Shown here in pieces: positions 53,782-64,000 of a stretch of 64,000 nt of DNA. The notes under the pieces were generated by a model, which was given only the letters and a program-made list of their open reading frames with translations, was not told the DNA's origin and ran no database searches. Each line of letters opens with the position of its first letter. The stretch's first letter is position 1. The DNA comes from Thermolongibacillus altinsuensis (GTDB lineage: Bacteria; Bacillota; Bacilli; Bacillales; Anoxybacillaceae), in contig NZ_SLUL01000011.1 of assembly GCF_004341205.1 (NCBI RefSeq), positions 28,861-92,860 of the forward strand, written 5' to 3'. The position numbers and the translations under genes were made by a program.

Positions 53782-54417
53782 ATGATCGGCATTATCGATT
53801 ATGGAATGGGGAATTTATACAGCGTCAGCAAAGCGTTAGAACGTTTAAACTATGAATATTTGATTTCCGATGACCCTAGACAATTGAAAAAAGCGAAAGG
53901 TCTCATTTTGCCGGGGGTTGGTTCCTTCAAAGATGCGATGCGCATTTTAAATGAAACCGGTCTGTCCGAATTTATTCGCACCGCTGCAACGGAAGGAACG
54001 CCTCTATTAGGGATTTGCCTTGGCATGCAGCTTTTATTTGAAGAAAGCGAAGAAAACGGGCTAACGCAAGGATTGCGATTATTGAACGGACGCGTTGTTC
54101 GTTTTCGAGGGGTGAGCGCAAACGGAGAAAAATATAAAGTGCCGCATATGGGCTGGAATCGCCTTTCCTTTCATCGCTCTTCTCCGCTCCTTGACAACGT
54201 CGAACAGGGACATGTTTATTTCGTTCATTCTTATTATGTGCAAACGAATGATCGGGATGTTGTTCTTGCAAGCAGTGAATACGATGTGGATGTTCCAGCT
54301 GTCGTTGGAAAAGGAAACGTGTTTGGCACGCAGTTTCATCCAGAAAAAAGCGGAGCGATCGGTATGCGCATTTTACAAAACTATGCGTCGATCGTCGAAG
54401 GAAGGGGGAATGAGTGA
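53782..54417 (+). CDS. hisH: Imidazole glycerol phosphate synthase, glutaminase subunit
   Basis: Class I glutamine amidotransferase delivering ammonia to HisF. Catalytic cysteine in [11 protein letters not shown]; histidine and glutamate in [27 protein letters not shown] opens the protein. 211 residues. It starts directly after the hisB stop, with no room for its own promoter. Confidence 0.97.
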   Translation: MIGIIDYGMGNLYSVSKALERLNYEYLISDDPRQLKKAKGLILPGVGSFKDAMRILNETGLSEFIRTAATEGTPLLGICLGMQLLFEESEENGLTQGLRLLNGRVVRFRGVSANGEKYKVPHMGWNRLSFHRSSPLLDNVEQGHVYFVHSYYVQTNDRDVVLASSEYDVDVPAVVGKGNVFGTQFHPEKSGAIGMRILQNYASIVEGRGNE

Positions 54418-55151
54418 TGGCGGCTTTTACGATTTATCCAGCGATTGACATGCGCGGCGGCAAGTGCGTTCGCCTGTTGCAAGGGGATTATCAGAAAGAA
54501 ACGGTATATGGCGACTCCCCATTTGAGATGGCGCGTTTATTCGTTGAACAAGGGGCGGTATGGATTCATATGGTGGACCTTGATGGCGCAAAAGAAGGAA
54601 AGCGCATCAATGATCGCTTCGTGCTTGAAGTAGCGAAAAAGCTGAACGTGAATGTGCAAATTGGCGGCGGCATTCGCACGGAAGAGGATATTGTTTATTA
54701 TTTGGAAAATGGAGTGGCTCGGGTCATTTTAGGAAGTGCGGCCATCGCTAATCCGCCGTTTGTAAAAGAGATGTTGAAAAAATATGGCGAGCACATTGCG
54801 ATTGGCATTGATGCGAAAAACGGTTTTGTCGCTACGGAAGGATGGCTGAACACATCGCATGTAAAGGCGACAGAACTTGGGAAAGAACTAGCCGAAGCGG
54901 GAGCCCAAACGTTTATTTTTACGGATATTGCCACCGATGGGATGCTGTCGGGACCGAATGTACAAGCGGCTGTCGAAATGGCGCGTGTGACAGGAAAAAA
55001 CGTCATTGCATCAGGCGGGGTGCGCTCGCTTGCTGATGTAAAAATATTGCAAGAGTTTGCGGAAGATGGAATTGTCGGTGCGATTGTCGGCAAAGCGCTC
55101 TATACGAACCAATTTACGCTTGCACAGGCGTTAGAGGCGGTGAACGTATGA
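54417..55151 (+). CDS. hisA: Phosphoribosyl formimino-AICAR ribotide isomerase
   Basis: A beta/alpha barrel that opens the ring of ProFAR by Amadori rearrangement. Signatures: [45 protein letters not shown] and [20 protein letters not shown] precedes ATG 54417, which overlaps the hisH stop by one base; a GTG just before is possible. 244 residues. Confidence 0.97.
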   Translation: MAAFTIYPAIDMRGGKCVRLLQGDYQKETVYGDSPFEMARLFVEQGAVWIHMVDLDGAKEGKRINDRFVLEVAKKLNVNVQIGGGIRTEEDIVYYLENGVARVILGSAAIANPPFVKEMLKKYGEHIAIGIDAKNGFVATEGWLNTSHVKATELGKELAEAGAQTFIFTDIATDGMLSGPNVQAAVEMARVTGKNVIASGGVRSLADVKILQEFAEDGIVGAIVGKALYTNQFTLAQALEAVNV

Positions 55152-55906
55152 TTACAAAACGGATCATTCCTTGTTTAGATGTGAAAGACGGACGTGTGGT
55201 CAAAGGAGTGCAATTTGTTCAGCTGCGCGATGCAGGCGATCCAGTTGAATTGGCGAAATTTTATGACGAGGAAGGAGCGGATGAGCTTGTCTTTTTAGAT
55301 ATTTCCGCTTCCTATGAAGGACGAAAAACGATGATTGAAGTCGTCGAACAAGTAGCGGCACAGTTGGCGATTCCGTTTACGGTGGGCGGCGGAATCCGCT
55401 CTCTTGAAGAGATGAAGGCCATTTTGCGCGCGGGTGCCGATAAAGTTTCGCTCAATACAGCTGCGGTTTTACGTCCGGAGTTGATTACAGAAGGAGCGCA
55501 GTTTTTTGGTTCGCAATGTATCGTCGTTGCCATTGATGCGAAATATGACGAATCAATGCGGTCGTGGCGAGTCTATACGCACGGCGGACGGCGCCCAACG
55601 GAATGGGAAGTCGTTGCATGGGCGAAAGAAGCCGTTAAAAGAGGAGCAGGAGAAATTTTACTAACAAGCATGGACTGCGATGGCGGGAAAAATGGATTTG
55701 ATCTTGCGTTAACGAAAACGGTGAGCGAAGCGGTTGATGTCCCTGTGATTGCATCAGGCGGAGCGGGGAGTGCCGAGCATTTCGCTGCCGTGTTTCAAGA
55801 AGGAAAAGCCGATGCCGCATTAGCCGCGTCCATTTTTCATTATAAAGAAACGTCCGTGAAAGAAGTGAAAAGCTATTTGCGCCAACAAGGAGTGAATGTG
55901 CGATGA
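55148..55906 (+). CDS. hisF: Imidazole glycerol phosphate synthase, cyclase subunit
   Basis: A beta/alpha barrel that joins ammonia from HisH to PRFAR. Signatures: [20 protein letters not shown] (catalytic aspartate), [27 protein letters not shown] and [11 protein letters not shown]. 252 residues. It overlaps hisA and hisI by four bases each (ATGA). Confidence 0.97.
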   Translation: MITKRIIPCLDVKDGRVVKGVQFVQLRDAGDPVELAKFYDEEGADELVFLDISASYEGRKTMIEVVEQVAAQLAIPFTVGGGIRSLEEMKAILRAGADKVSLNTAAVLRPELITEGAQFFGSQCIVVAIDAKYDESMRSWRVYTHGGRRPTEWEVVAWAKEAVKRGAGEILLTSMDCDGGKNGFDLALTKTVSEAVDVPVIASGGAGSAEHFAAVFQEGKADAALAASIFHYKETSVKEVKSYLRQQGVNVR

Positions 55907-56532
55907 AGTTGGAACGCATCCGTTTTAATGAACAGGGGCTTATTCCAGCGATTGTTCAAGATGCGCAAAGTAAAGAAGTATTAATGCTTGCCTATATGAA
56001 TGAACAATCGTTAAAAAAATCGCTGGAAACGGGAGAAACATGGTTTTATAGCCGCTCTCGCCAACAGTTATGGCATAAAGGTGCAACGTCGGGAAACGTG
56101 CAAAAAATTGTCGAAATTCGCTACGATTGCGATCAAGATGCGCTCCTTGTGCTCGTTGAACCAAAAGGACCGGCTTGTCATACAGGCGAATATTCTTGTT
56201 TTCATCATTTATTAGAAGGAGAAAAGGTACACGCTCAACCGGATCGTTTTCAAATATTAAATGTGCTTGAAACGATCATTGCCAAACGAGAAGCAGAACG
56301 CCCTGAAGGTTCGTATACGACCTATTTATTTGAAAAAGGCATTGATAAAATATTAAAAAAAGTGGGCGAAGAGGCGGCTGAAGTGATCATCGCAGCGAAA
56401 AATCGGTCAGCTGAAGAGCTGCAGTGGGAAGTAGCGGATTTGCTTTATCATTTGCTTGTTCTTTTGCGAGAGCAAAACGTATCACTCGATGCGATTATGC
56501 GCGTTCTTTCCGAGCGCCACGCTCGTCCGTAA
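55903..56532 (+). CDS. hisI: Bifunctional PR-AMP cyclohydrolase / PR-ATP pyrophosphatase
   Basis: The N-terminal cyclohydrolase domain shows [40 protein letters not shown] and zinc-binding cysteines. The C-terminal pyrophosphatase domain shows [22 protein letters not shown]. 209 residues, the usual fused hisIE. It ends the his operon, which has no hisC; the histidinol-phosphate aminotransferase is presumably supplied by a gene elsewhere, as in B. subtilis. Confidence 0.97.
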   Translation: MKLERIRFNEQGLIPAIVQDAQSKEVLMLAYMNEQSLKKSLETGETWFYSRSRQQLWHKGATSGNVQKIVEIRYDCDQDALLVLVEPKGPACHTGEYSCFHHLLEGEKVHAQPDRFQILNVLETIIAKREAERPEGSYTTYLFEKGIDKILKKVGEEAAEVIIAAKNRSAEELQWEVADLLYHLLVLLREQNVSLDAIMRVLSERHARP

Positions 56533-56556
56533 GCAAATGTTTTTCGCCCATCCATA

Positions 56557-56584
56557 TTGTGCCGAAGGGAAAATATGATATACT
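56557..56584 (+). promoter_or_regulatory. Probable promoter of yvcD
   Basis: TTGTGC (56557-56562), a 16-base spacer and TATACT (56579-56584), 36 bases before the yvcD start. Confidence 0.45.
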
Positions 56585-56619
56585 TTCTTTCGGTGAATGA
56601 AATCAAAATGGAGGGCTCA

Positions 56620-58077
56620 ATGGAGAAACATATTAAACAAGAAATGGGGAAAATTATCCCGTTTATTCAAGATGGAACGTATTACTTTACAAAAGGATTA
56701 TCATTTTATCGCCGGCGCGATTTGCATAAAGCGAAAAAATATTTGCAGCGTGCTGTTCATTTAGAGCCGAAGCAAGCGATTTTTTTATGCCAATTGGCGA
56801 TTGTTTTAGGGGAATTAGGAGAGTATCAAGCATCGAATGAGCTGCTTTTAAACATTGTAGAAAATATTGATGAAGATATGAATGAATGCTTTTATTTTAT
56901 TGCGAACAATTACGCTCATTTAGGGTTATTTCGCGAAGCCATGAAATATGCGGAGCTATATATGGAACGGGAGCCAGACGGAGAGTTTGTTGAGCATACA
57001 GAGGATCTTTTGGAAATATTAACGATTGAGCAAGAGGACGAAGACGAACAATGGTTTGATTCCGATGATATATTAATGAAGCAAGAACAAGCGCGATTGT
57101 TGCTTGAAAAAGGGGAATTTACAGAAGCGATCGCTTTACTAAACGAAATGGTTGAACGCTATCCAGAGCATTGGTCTGCCTATAACAATCTGGCGCTTGC
57201 CCATTTTTATAAAGGGGAAGTGAAAAAGGCCAAAGCGTTAATTCACTATATTTTGCAGCACAATCCAGGCAATTTGCATGCGCTTTGTAATCAAGTTGTC
57301 TTTTCCTACTATTTGCATGAGGAGCAGCAATTAGTTCAGCTTCTTCAAACGTTGCAAAAAGTGCATCCGATGTCATTCGAGCATCGCTACAAATTAGGAG
57401 TGACATTTGCGCTTGTCGGCCGCTATGATTTGGCGTTTAAGTGGCTTCGTCAATTATACAAAGCCGGCTTTGATGGAGACGCTCCATTTTACTATTGGTT
57501 TGCTTACGCCGCTTATCATATGGGGTATCGATCGTTAGCGGAAACAATGTGGAAGAAATTAGTTTCTATTCATCCGGATAAAAAAGGGAGCGAGCCTTGG
57601 CTTTATCGAGAACGAACGATTCAACATATTCAATCTTTACTAAGCGGCAATAATACAGCTCAAATTTTTTATGGCTTATATTTAATGAGTAAATCGTTGC
57701 AAAAATCTGAATGGCCAATCGAAGGACAAAAATGGTCTCATTCTCTTTTGCGCCAGTTTGTTGATTATTTGATGGGAAGCGATTTGAATACATTGCCGCG
57801 CTATATTTCGGATGGGTATGCCATCGTCGATTTGCTCGCGCAAAAAAATGATTTTCAACATGAGGATTTATACGTCACATGGTTTTTCCTTTATCAAAAA
57901 GCGTTGACAGAACAATGTCCATTGACGAATCATTCCGCTTGGGCTGCTGCGGTTGAGTACGTTTGGCGGAAAGAAAAGGGCGAACGTGCAACGCAGCAAC
58001 AAATGGCAGAAAAATACGCTGTTTCGCCAGCAACGTTACGAAAATATGGACGTATTGTGAAAAAAATATGGCAATGA
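56620..58077 (+). CDS. yvcD: TPR-repeat protein
   Basis: A 485-residue soluble helical protein of TPR repeats, for example FYRRRDLHKAKKYLQRAVHL and LLEKGEFTEAIALLNEMVER, with a C-terminal helix-turn-helix-like segment (ATQQQMAEKYAVSPATLRKY). ATG 56620 follows GGAGGG; the longer reading from 56557 runs across the promoter. It occupies the place of yvcD upstream of trxB. Its function is unknown; the C-terminal motif suggests DNA or protein binding, as inference. Confidence 0.82.
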   Translation: MEKHIKQEMGKIIPFIQDGTYYFTKGLSFYRRRDLHKAKKYLQRAVHLEPKQAIFLCQLAIVLGELGEYQASNELLLNIVENIDEDMNECFYFIANNYAHLGLFREAMKYAELYMEREPDGEFVEHTEDLLEILTIEQEDEDEQWFDSDDILMKQEQARLLLEKGEFTEAIALLNEMVERYPEHWSAYNNLALAHFYKGEVKKAKALIHYILQHNPGNLHALCNQVVFSYYLHEEQQLVQLLQTLQKVHPMSFEHRYKLGVTFALVGRYDLAFKWLRQLYKAGFDGDAPFYYWFAYAAYHMGYRSLAETMWKKLVSIHPDKKGSEPWLYRERTIQHIQSLLSGNNTAQIFYGLYLMSKSLQKSEWPIEGQKWSHSLLRQFVDYLMGSDLNTLPRYISDGYAIVDLLAQKNDFQHEDLYVTWFFLYQKALTEQCPLTNHSAWAAAVEYVWRKEKGERATQQQMAEKYAVSPATLRKYGRIVKKIWQ

Positions 58078-58118
58078 GCAAGTTAATGGACGCTCTTTCC
58101 ACTGTTGTATTACGATAG

Positions 58119-59120
<1,002 letters not shown>

Positions 59121-59224
59121 TGAAAACGTAATACAGCTTTAATTCAACTGTAACATCATTGAAATAGTGATGAATTATGATAAAAGTAAGTAATTGACCC
59201 CCTTTTAATATATACATGTTTTTG

Positions 59225-59254
59225 GCACGGGCGCATCTCCCGTGCTTCTTTTTT
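59225..59254 (+). terminator. Intrinsic terminator after trxB
   Basis: GCACGGG pairs with CCCGTGC around seven bases, followed by TTCTTTTTT. Confidence 0.85.
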
Positions 59255-59293
59255 GTGTTTTTTGTAAAATGAAAACGTTTCAAAAATTATTCT

Positions 59294-59322
59294 TTGTGGC
59301 GTTTTGTAAGAAATAGTATAAT
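59294..59322 (+). promoter_or_regulatory. Sigma-A promoter of the yvcI-crh operon
   Basis: TTGTGG (59294-59299), a 17-base spacer and TATAAT (59317-59322), 20 bases before the first gene. Confidence 0.65.
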
Positions 59323-59342
59323 GAAAAAAACCGGATTTTGAG

Positions 59343-59810
59343 GTGAATACGTTGCAACGAGTGACGAACTGTGTGTTAGTAAAAGACGGAAAAGTACTTC
59401 TTCTCAAAAAACCTCGTCGCGGTTGGTGGGTAGCGCCAGGAGGAAAGATGGAACCGGGTGAGTCGGTACGCGAAGCGTGCATTCGTGAATATCGTGAAGA
59501 AACAGGAATTTATTTAAAAAACCCACAATTAAAAGGCGTATTTACGTTTGTCATGAAAAATGGGGCAGAAGTGGTTTCGGAATGGATGATGTTTACGTTT
59601 TTTGCGGAACAATTTGACGGCGAAAACGTATTACAATGTGAGGAAGGCGAGTTAGCGTGGCATTCGATCAATGACATTCATCGACTGCCAATGGCGCCAG
59701 GTGATTATCATATATTAGATTACGTCATTAAAGGAACAGGTGTCATTTATGGAACATTCACGTATACAGAGGATTTTGAGTTGTTGTCTTATCGACTAGA
59801 TCCCAGCTAA
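59343..59810 (+). CDS. yvcI: Nudix hydrolase
   Basis: A 155-residue Nudix enzyme; the Nudix box is GGKMEPGESVREACIREYREETGI. The rest (RVTNCVLVKDGKVLLLKKP, then GWWVAPGG) resembles 8-oxo-dGTP/nucleotide diphosphatases, but the substrate is not established. The start is either GTG 59343, which aligns with the B. subtilis homologue as I remember it, or TTG 59352, which has the better ribosome-site spacing (GAGGTGAAT). First gene of yvcI-rapZ-yvcK-whiA-crh. Confidence 0.9.
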   Translation: MNTLQRVTNCVLVKDGKVLLLKKPRRGWWVAPGGKMEPGESVREACIREYREETGIYLKNPQLKGVFTFVMKNGAEVVSEWMMFTFFAEQFDGENVLQCEEGELAWHSINDIHRLPMAPGDYHILDYVIKGTGVIYGTFTYTEDFELLSYRLDPS

Positions 59811-59828
59811 TAAGGGAAGGGAGTGGGA

Positions 59829-60722
59829 ATGATGAGCACTGGTTCGACAGACATTCAAATGGTCATTATTACGGGGATGTCAGGAGCAGGAAAAACGGTA
59901 GCGATGCAAAGCTTTGAAGATTTAGGCTATTTTTGTGTCGATAATTTGCCGCCCACGCTTTTGCCGAAGTTTCTTGAATTAATAAAAGAATCAGGAAATA
60001 AGATGAATAAAGTAGCGCTTGTGATGGATTTGCGCAGCCGTGACTTTTTCGACAGCTTGTTTACAGCGCTGGATGAATTGGCAGAAACATCTTGGGTGAC
60101 GCCGCAAATTTTGTTTTTAGATGCAAAAGATGCGACGCTTGTCACCCGTTATAAAGAAACGAGACGTTCACATCCGCTAGCCCCGAATGGGTTGCCGCTT
60201 GAAGGAATTAAATTAGAGCGAGAACTGCTTGAAGAATTAAAAGGACGGGCACAAATTATTTTTGATACATCGGATTTGAAACCGCGTGAATTGCGCGAAA
60301 AAATTATTCAACAATTTGCAACGCATGCCAACGAGACGTTTACGGTCAATGTCGTATCATTTGGCTTTAAATATGGGATTCCGATTGATGCCGATCTCGT
60401 TTTTGACGTTCGCTTTTTGCCGAATCCGCACTATATTGAACATATGCGTCCAAAGACGGGATTGGATGAAGAAGTTTCCTCTTATGTGTTAAAGTGGAAT
60501 GAAACGCAAAAGTTTCTCGAAAAATTAATCGATTTGTTATCGTTTATGCTTCCGCATTATAAACGCGAAGGAAAAAGCCAGCTTGTCATTGCGATCGGCT
60601 GTACAGGTGGACAGCATCGCTCCGTTACATTAGCTGAGTATATTGGACGTTATTTTGCGAAAGAGTATAAAACACATGTTTCGCATCGAGACATCGATAG
60701 AAGAAAGGAAAAACATCAATGA
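59829..60722 (+). CDS. rapZ: RNase adapter / nucleotide-binding protein RapZ
   Basis: The RapZ (YvcJ) family hydrolyses nucleotides and, in enterobacteria, guides RNase E to small RNAs of cell-wall precursor supply; in Bacillus it affects competence. Walker A is [14 protein letters not shown]; the later [34 protein letters not shown] and [15 protein letters not shown] are family landmarks. GGGAG precedes ATG 59829 (ATG 59832 is possible). 297 residues; it overlaps yvcK. Confidence 0.95.
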   Translation: MMSTGSTDIQMVIITGMSGAGKTVAMQSFEDLGYFCVDNLPPTLLPKFLELIKESGNKMNKVALVMDLRSRDFFDSLFTALDELAETSWVTPQILFLDAKDATLVTRYKETRRSHPLAPNGLPLEGIKLERELLEELKGRAQIIFDTSDLKPRELREKIIQQFATHANETFTVNVVSFGFKYGIPIDADLVFDVRFLPNPHYIEHMRPKTGLDEEVSSYVLKWNETQKFLEKLIDLLSFMLPHYKREGKSQLVIAIGCTGGQHRSVTLAEYIGRYFAKEYKTHVSHRDIDRRKEKHQ

Positions 60723-61678
60723 AAAAGAAAATTGTGGTGATTGGTGGAGGAACGGGGCTGCCCGTTTTGTTGCGCGGGTTGAAAGAATATGATGTTGATT
60801 TAACAGCCATCGTCACCGTTGCTGACGATGGCGGGAGCTCAGGACGCCTGCGCGATGAGTTAGACATTCCGCCGCCAGGAGATATTCGCAACGTGCTAGC
60901 GGCCCTTTCGGATGTAGAGCCGCTGATCGTTGAGCTGTTTCAACATCGCTTTCAAAATGGAAATGGGTTATCCGGCCATTCGCTTGGAAATTTAATTTTA
61001 GCGGCGATGACATCGATTACAGGTGATTTCGTTCACGCCATTCGCGAAATGGGCAAAGTATTGAATGTGCGTGGAAAGGTGTTGCCAGCGGCGAATCAAA
61101 GCGTCGTGTTGCACGCCGAAATGGAAGATGGAACGATTGTTTCAGGTGAATCCAAAATTCCGTATTCGGGAAAAAGGATTAAGCGCGTGTTTCTTACACC
61201 GGATCACATCGAACCGCTAGAGGAAACGATTGATGAACTTCGCTCTGCCGATTTAATTGTGATTGGTCCGGGCAGTTTATACACGAGCATTTTGCCAAAT
61301 TTGTTAGTTCCAAAAATTGGCGAAGAGGTATGTAAATCAAAAGCGAAAAAAATATATGTATGCAATGTCATGACGCAAGCGGGGGAAACATTAAATTATA
61401 CGGCAAGCGATCACGTGAAGGCGTTGTATGATCATCTTCAATGCGCCTTTTTAGATACGATTATTGTGAATAATGAGCCTATTCTGCCGTCGACAAAGGA
61501 ACGGTATGCAAAAGAACTAGCAGCTCCAGTTGTTTGTGATACGGAGCGCTTAAAAGAGTTAGGTCTTCATGTCATTTGTGATTCGCTTGTCAGCGACCAA
61601 GGCGGAACCCTTCGCCATGATACGAAAAAAATTGCCGCATTGCTTATTTCGCTTTTAACACCTCCTTCGCTATACTGA
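60719..61678 (+). CDS. yvcK: Gluconeogenesis morphogenetic factor YvcK
   Basis: A UDP-sugar-binding protein required for normal morphology on gluconeogenic carbon sources. Opening motif [20 protein letters not shown] and [17 protein letters not shown]; later [15 protein letters not shown]. 319 residues, with similarity to the CofD fold. It overlaps rapZ (ATGA) and ends on the same bases at which the whiA-frame ATG lies. Confidence 0.96.
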   Translation: MKKKIVVIGGGTGLPVLLRGLKEYDVDLTAIVTVADDGGSSGRLRDELDIPPPGDIRNVLAALSDVEPLIVELFQHRFQNGNGLSGHSLGNLILAAMTSITGDFVHAIREMGKVLNVRGKVLPAANQSVVLHAEMEDGTIVSGESKIPYSGKRIKRVFLTPDHIEPLEETIDELRSADLIVIGPGSLYTSILPNLLVPKIGEEVCKSKAKKIYVCNVMTQAGETLNYTASDHVKALYDHLQCAFLDTIIVNNEPILPSTKERYAKELAAPVVCDTERLKELGLHVICDSLVSDQGGTLRHDTKKIAALLISLLTPPSLY

Positions 61679-61704
61679 TGACGGAAGATTGGAGGTGGAA
61701 CGGG

Positions 61705-62664
61705 TTGTCTTTTGCATCCGAAACAAAAAAAGAGTTAACAAACATTGAAGTGAAACCATGCTGCCTAAAGGCGGAACTATCTGCGCTGATTCGAATGAAT
61801 GGATCGCTTTCGTTTTCCAATCGACGCCTTTTGCTCGATATCCAAACAGAAAACGCAGCGATCGCAAGGCGAATTTATACATTAATTAAAAAGGGATACG
61901 AGGTCACAGTTGAATTGCTCGTCCGCAAAAAAATGCGGTTAAAGAAGAATAACGTGTATGTTGTTCGCGTCGTTGAAGGGACGCGTGAGCTGTTAGAAGA
62001 TTTAAAGATCATCGGAGAAGGTTTTTCGTTTATTCGTGTAATCTCGGCTGATTTAGTAAAAAAGAAATGCTGCAAACGTTCTTATTTGCGCGGTGCTTTT
62101 CTTGCAGGCGGTTCAGTCAATAATCCAGAGACATCCTCGTACCATTTAGAAATTTTTTCGCTCTATCGCGAACATAACGAATCACTATGTGAATTAATGA
62201 ACACGGCTTTTTATTTGAATGCGAGAACGCTCGAGCGAAAAAAAGGCTTTATTACGTACTTAAAAGAAGCTGAAAAAATTGCGGAGTTTTTAAATATTAT
62301 CGGAGCGCATCAAGCGTTGCTTCGTTTTGAAGATGTGCGCATTGTACGCGATATGCGCAATTCCGTTAATCGTCTCGTCAATTGCGAAACAGCCAACTTA
62401 AATAAAACGATTGGCGCAGCTCTTCGCCAAGTGGAAAACATTCGTTATATTGACGAAACGATCGGATTGGATTCATTGCCTGAAAAATTGCGCGAAATTG
62501 CGAAACTGCGCATCGCTTATCAAGATGTGACATTAAAAGAATTAGGTGAAATGGTTTCAGGGAAAATTAGCAAATCTGGCATTAACCATCGCTTGCGTAA
62601 AATCGATGAAATTGCCGAACGACTCCGAGCAGGTCAGCCGATCGATTTTCATAAATCTTTATAG
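61705..62664 (+). CDS. whiA: DNA-binding protein WhiA
   Basis: A relative of LAGLIDADG homing endonucleases turned into a DNA-binding protein; affects cell division and chromosome segregation. [15 protein letters not shown] opens the family start, and the C-terminal helix-turn-helix is [18 protein letters not shown] followed by [16 protein letters not shown] place the start at TTG 61705, which has GGAGGTGG upstream and gives the standard N-terminus; the ATG at 61678 adds nine unusual residues. 319 residues. Confidence 0.95.
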   Translation: MSFASETKKELTNIEVKPCCLKAELSALIRMNGSLSFSNRRLLLDIQTENAAIARRIYTLIKKGYEVTVELLVRKKMRLKKNNVYVVRVVEGTRELLEDLKIIGEGFSFIRVISADLVKKKCCKRSYLRGAFLAGGSVNNPETSSYHLEIFSLYREHNESLCELMNTAFYLNARTLERKKGFITYLKEAEKIAEFLNIIGAHQALLRFEDVRIVRDMRNSVNRLVNCETANLNKTIGAALRQVENIRYIDETIGLDSLPEKLREIAKLRIAYQDVTLKELGEMVSGKISKSGINHRLRKIDEIAERLRAGQPIDFHKSL

Positions 62665-62690
62665 AGAAGACAGATAAGGAGGAATGCATG

Positions 62691-62957
62691 ATGGTCGAAA
62701 AGCAAGTAGAAGTGTTGTTAAAAACAGGGTTACAAGCGCGCCCAGCTGCATTATTTGTGCAGGAGGCAAACCGTTTCAGTTCAGATATTTACATTGAGAA
62801 AAACGGGAAAAAAGTGAATGCGAAAAGCATTATGGGGCTGATGAGCTTAGCGATTAGTTCTGGTTCGGTCATCACGATCATTGCCGATGGTCCAGATGAA
62901 CAAGAAGCGCTTGATACATTAGTGAAATATGTTCAACAAGAAGATAAGAGTCATTGA
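62691..62957 (+). CDS. crh: HPr-like catabolite repression protein Crh
   Basis: Crh resembles HPr but cannot take part in PTS sugar uptake: the active-site histidine 15 is glutamine (KTGLQARPA, Q15), while Ser46 (NAKSIMGLM), the target of HprK, is kept. Phosphorylated Crh is a CcpA cofactor. 88 residues from ATG 62691; AAGGAGG precedes it. The kinase HprK is encoded at 46069. Confidence 0.97.
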   Translation: MVEKQVEVLLKTGLQARPAALFVQEANRFSSDIYIEKNGKKVNAKSIMGLMSLAISSGSVITIIADGPDEQEALDTLVKYVQQEDKSH

Positions 62958-62961
62958 AGTT

Positions 62962-62994
62962 AAAAAGGACGGTCTCCGCAGAGATCGTCCTTTT
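62962..62994. terminator. Bidirectional terminator between crh and clpP
   Basis: AAAAGGACG and CGTCCTTTT pair, with an inner TCT/AGA, around CCGC. A run on one side and T on the other serve the two convergent genes. Confidence 0.85.
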
Positions 62995-63007
62995 GCATGA
63001 ATTTTTA

Positions 63008-63598
63008 TCATTTCTCGTCAACGCGAGTTAAAATGCGGTCGATAATGCCATATTCTTTCGCGCGTTCCGCTGTCATAAAGTTATCGCGGTCTGTATCGCG
63101 CTCGATTACTTCGATTGGTTGACCTGTGTTTTCAGCAAGGATGCGATTTAATTTATCGCGCAAGAAGAGAATACGTTTTGCAGCGATTTCGATTTCAGTT
63201 GCTTGACCTTGCACGCCGCCAAGAGGTTGATGAATCATAATTTCGCTGTTTGGCAATGCAAAACGTTTTCCTTTTGCTCCTGCAGCAAGCAAGAATGCTC
63301 CCATTGATGCAGCCATTCCGATACAAATGGTTGATACATCTGGTTTAATAAATTGCATTGTGTCATAAATCGCCATTCCTGCAGTAATGGAACCACCTGG
63401 GCTGTTAATGTAGAGCGAGATGTCCTTTTCTGGATCTTCTGCTGCTAAAAATAAAAGCTGGGAAACGATCGAGTTTGCAACATGATCATCGATCGGGCTA
63501 CCAAGAATGATGATGCGGTCTTTTAATAAACGTGAATAAATGTCATATGCGCGTTCACCACGACTCGTTTGTTCAATAACTGTAGGGATTAAATTCAT
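63008..63598 (-). CDS. clpP: ATP-dependent Clp protease proteolytic subunit
   Basis: Forms the 14-subunit proteolytic chamber used with ClpC, ClpX and ClpE. The catalytic triad is present at the usual numbers: Ser98 (GMAASMGAF), His123 (MIHQPLGG) and Asp172 (RDTDRDNF region). 196 residues from ATG 63598, which follows AAAGGAGGAAATGGC; the longer reading from 63646 crosses the leader. Expression is likely controlled by CtsR through the box upstream. Confidence 0.98.
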   Translation of the reverse strand: MNLIPTVIEQTSRGERAYDIYSRLLKDRIIILGSPIDDHVANSIVSQLLFLAAEDPEKDISLYINSPGGSITAGMAIYDTMQFIKPDVSTICIGMAASMGAFLLAAGAKGKRFALPNSEIMIHQPLGGVQGQATEIEIAAKRILFLRDKLNRILAENTGQPIEVIERDTDRDNFMTAERAKEYGIIDRILTRVDEK

Positions 63599-63637
63599 GC
63601 CATTTCCTCCTTTTTTAAAATAACTGTATGTACTTTT

Positions 63638-63667
63638 ATGATACAAAAATGGTCAATAAAGGTCAAA
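63638..63667 (-). promoter_or_regulatory. clpP promoter overlapped by CtsR box
   Basis: On the minus strand, TTGACC (63661-63666), a 17-base spacer and TATCAT (63638-63643) form a sigma-A promoter. On the plus strand GGTCAATAAAGGTCAAA (63651-63667) is the CtsR heptad direct repeat with one mismatch, covering the -35 box. Confidence 0.8.
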
Positions 63668-63759
63668 TAAAAGACCTTCCTTTATGTTTATTCGTGACTC
63701 CACTGCTTCATCCCTTCTTTCATCGTTTCCCCTTTCCTAAATTTTAAACGCCATTTTGC

Positions 63760-63788
63760 TTGCAATTTTTCTTTTCCTCTTCTATAAT
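63760..63788 (+). promoter_or_regulatory. Promoter of tRNA-Arg
   Basis: TTGCAA (63760-63765), a 17-base spacer and TATAAT (63783-63788), 23 bases before the tRNA. Confidence 0.75.
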
Positions 63789-63810
63789 GATAGGTGCATT
63801 CATTCTATAT

Positions 63811-63882
63811 GCCCTCGTAGTGTAGTGGATAGCACGAGAGATTCCGGTTCTCTTAGCGTGGGTTCGAATCCTGCCGAGGGCG
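63811..63882 (+). tRNA. tRNA-Arg (anticodon CCG)
   Basis: A cloverleaf folds: acceptor GCCCTCG/CGAGGGC, D arm GTGT/GCAC, anticodon arm AGAGA/TCTCT with loop TTCCGGT, so the anticodon is CCG, and a T arm with loop TTCGAAT. The 3' CCA is not encoded. It lies beyond clpP, where B. subtilis has trnQ-Arg. Confidence 0.93.
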
Positions 63883-63899
63883 TTAAAAAAGACCTGCTT

Positions 63900-64000
63900 G
63901 CAACATGGACATATCCCTGTCAAGTAGACAGTGTTTAAAAAGACCCTCTCATCAGCTTCATCAATCATAGTTGATTGGGCTTTGTCAGTGTCAAGGAAAT
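63900..64000. mobile_element. Possible insertion-sequence end downstream of tRNA-Arg
   Basis: CCCTGTCAAGTAGACAG (63915-63931) contains CTGTC/GACAG with the look of an IS3-type element terminus, followed by AGACCCTCTCATC. If so, the body of the element would lie beyond the window on the right. No transposase is visible inside the window. Confidence 0.3.

Noticed and set aside
63744..63968. A minus-strand open frame across tRNA-Arg
   Set aside because: It overlaps the tRNA and its promoter and has no support as a gene.

Overview
The window is a chromosomal segment from a thermophile-like member of the Bacillaceae, most likely Anoxybacillus or a close Geobacillus/Parageobacillus relative. The gene order is the conserved Bacillus one: hag, flaG, fliD, fliS, fliT, hpf, secA, prfB, yvjA-like, cccB, ftsE, ftsX, ctpB, minJ, csbA, uvrB, uvrA, yvlC, yvlD, hprK, lgt, yvoD, ppaX, yvoF, hisZGDBHAFI, yvcD, trxB, yvcI, rapZ, yvcK, whiA, crh, clpP, tRNA-Arg. 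The genus call is inference from gene order, protein resemblance and a group I intron in the flagellin gene.

Region 1 (1-775) is the 3' end of the flagellin gene. It is split by a 367-nt group I intron with recognisable P, Q, R and S core elements, and it is followed by two hairpins. Region 2 (806-17948) is a visibly AT-richer, tightly overlapping run of 15 genes inserted between hag and flaG. It holds four glycosyltransferases (two with TPR tails, one with an internal methyltransferase domain and one with two glycosyltransferase domains), a CDP-deoxysugar pathway (rfbF, rfbG, rfbH, an epimerase/reductase, a C-methyltransferase-like protein and a split transketolase) and a complete dTDP-rhamnose pathway (rfbA, C, B, D). 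The position and content suggest a flagellin glycosylation island. Region 3 (18144-19751) is one unfamiliar gene: five 74-residue modules followed by a PD-(D/E)XK-like nuclease domain.

Region 4 (19905-23041) is the flagellar cap and chaperone operon. Region 5 (23258-33519) holds hpf, secA, prfB with its programmed +1 frameshift, cccB and an ftsE-ftsX-M23 peptidase operon, plus two coiled-coil genes made of short tandem repeats. Region 6 (33520-36539) is a PerR-boxed ahpC-ahpF operon between two long intergenic stretches with hairpins, one of which resembles an IS200/IS605 end. Region 7 (36540-49949) runs from ctpB through a RacA-like gene divergent from minJ, then csbA-uvrB-uvrA, small membrane proteins, and hprK-lgt-yvoD-ppaX-yvoF.

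Region 8 (49994-56532) is the histidine operon, with a good sigma-A promoter and a palindromic leader. It lacks hisC. Region 9 (56579-64000) holds yvcD, trxB, the yvcI-rapZ-yvcK-whiA-crh group, a CtsR-controlled convergent clpP and tRNA-Arg(CCG). Most of the window is ordinary core genome. The unusual material is the intron, the glycan island, the modular nuclease-like gene, the repeat coiled-coil genes and a few unexplained hairpins.
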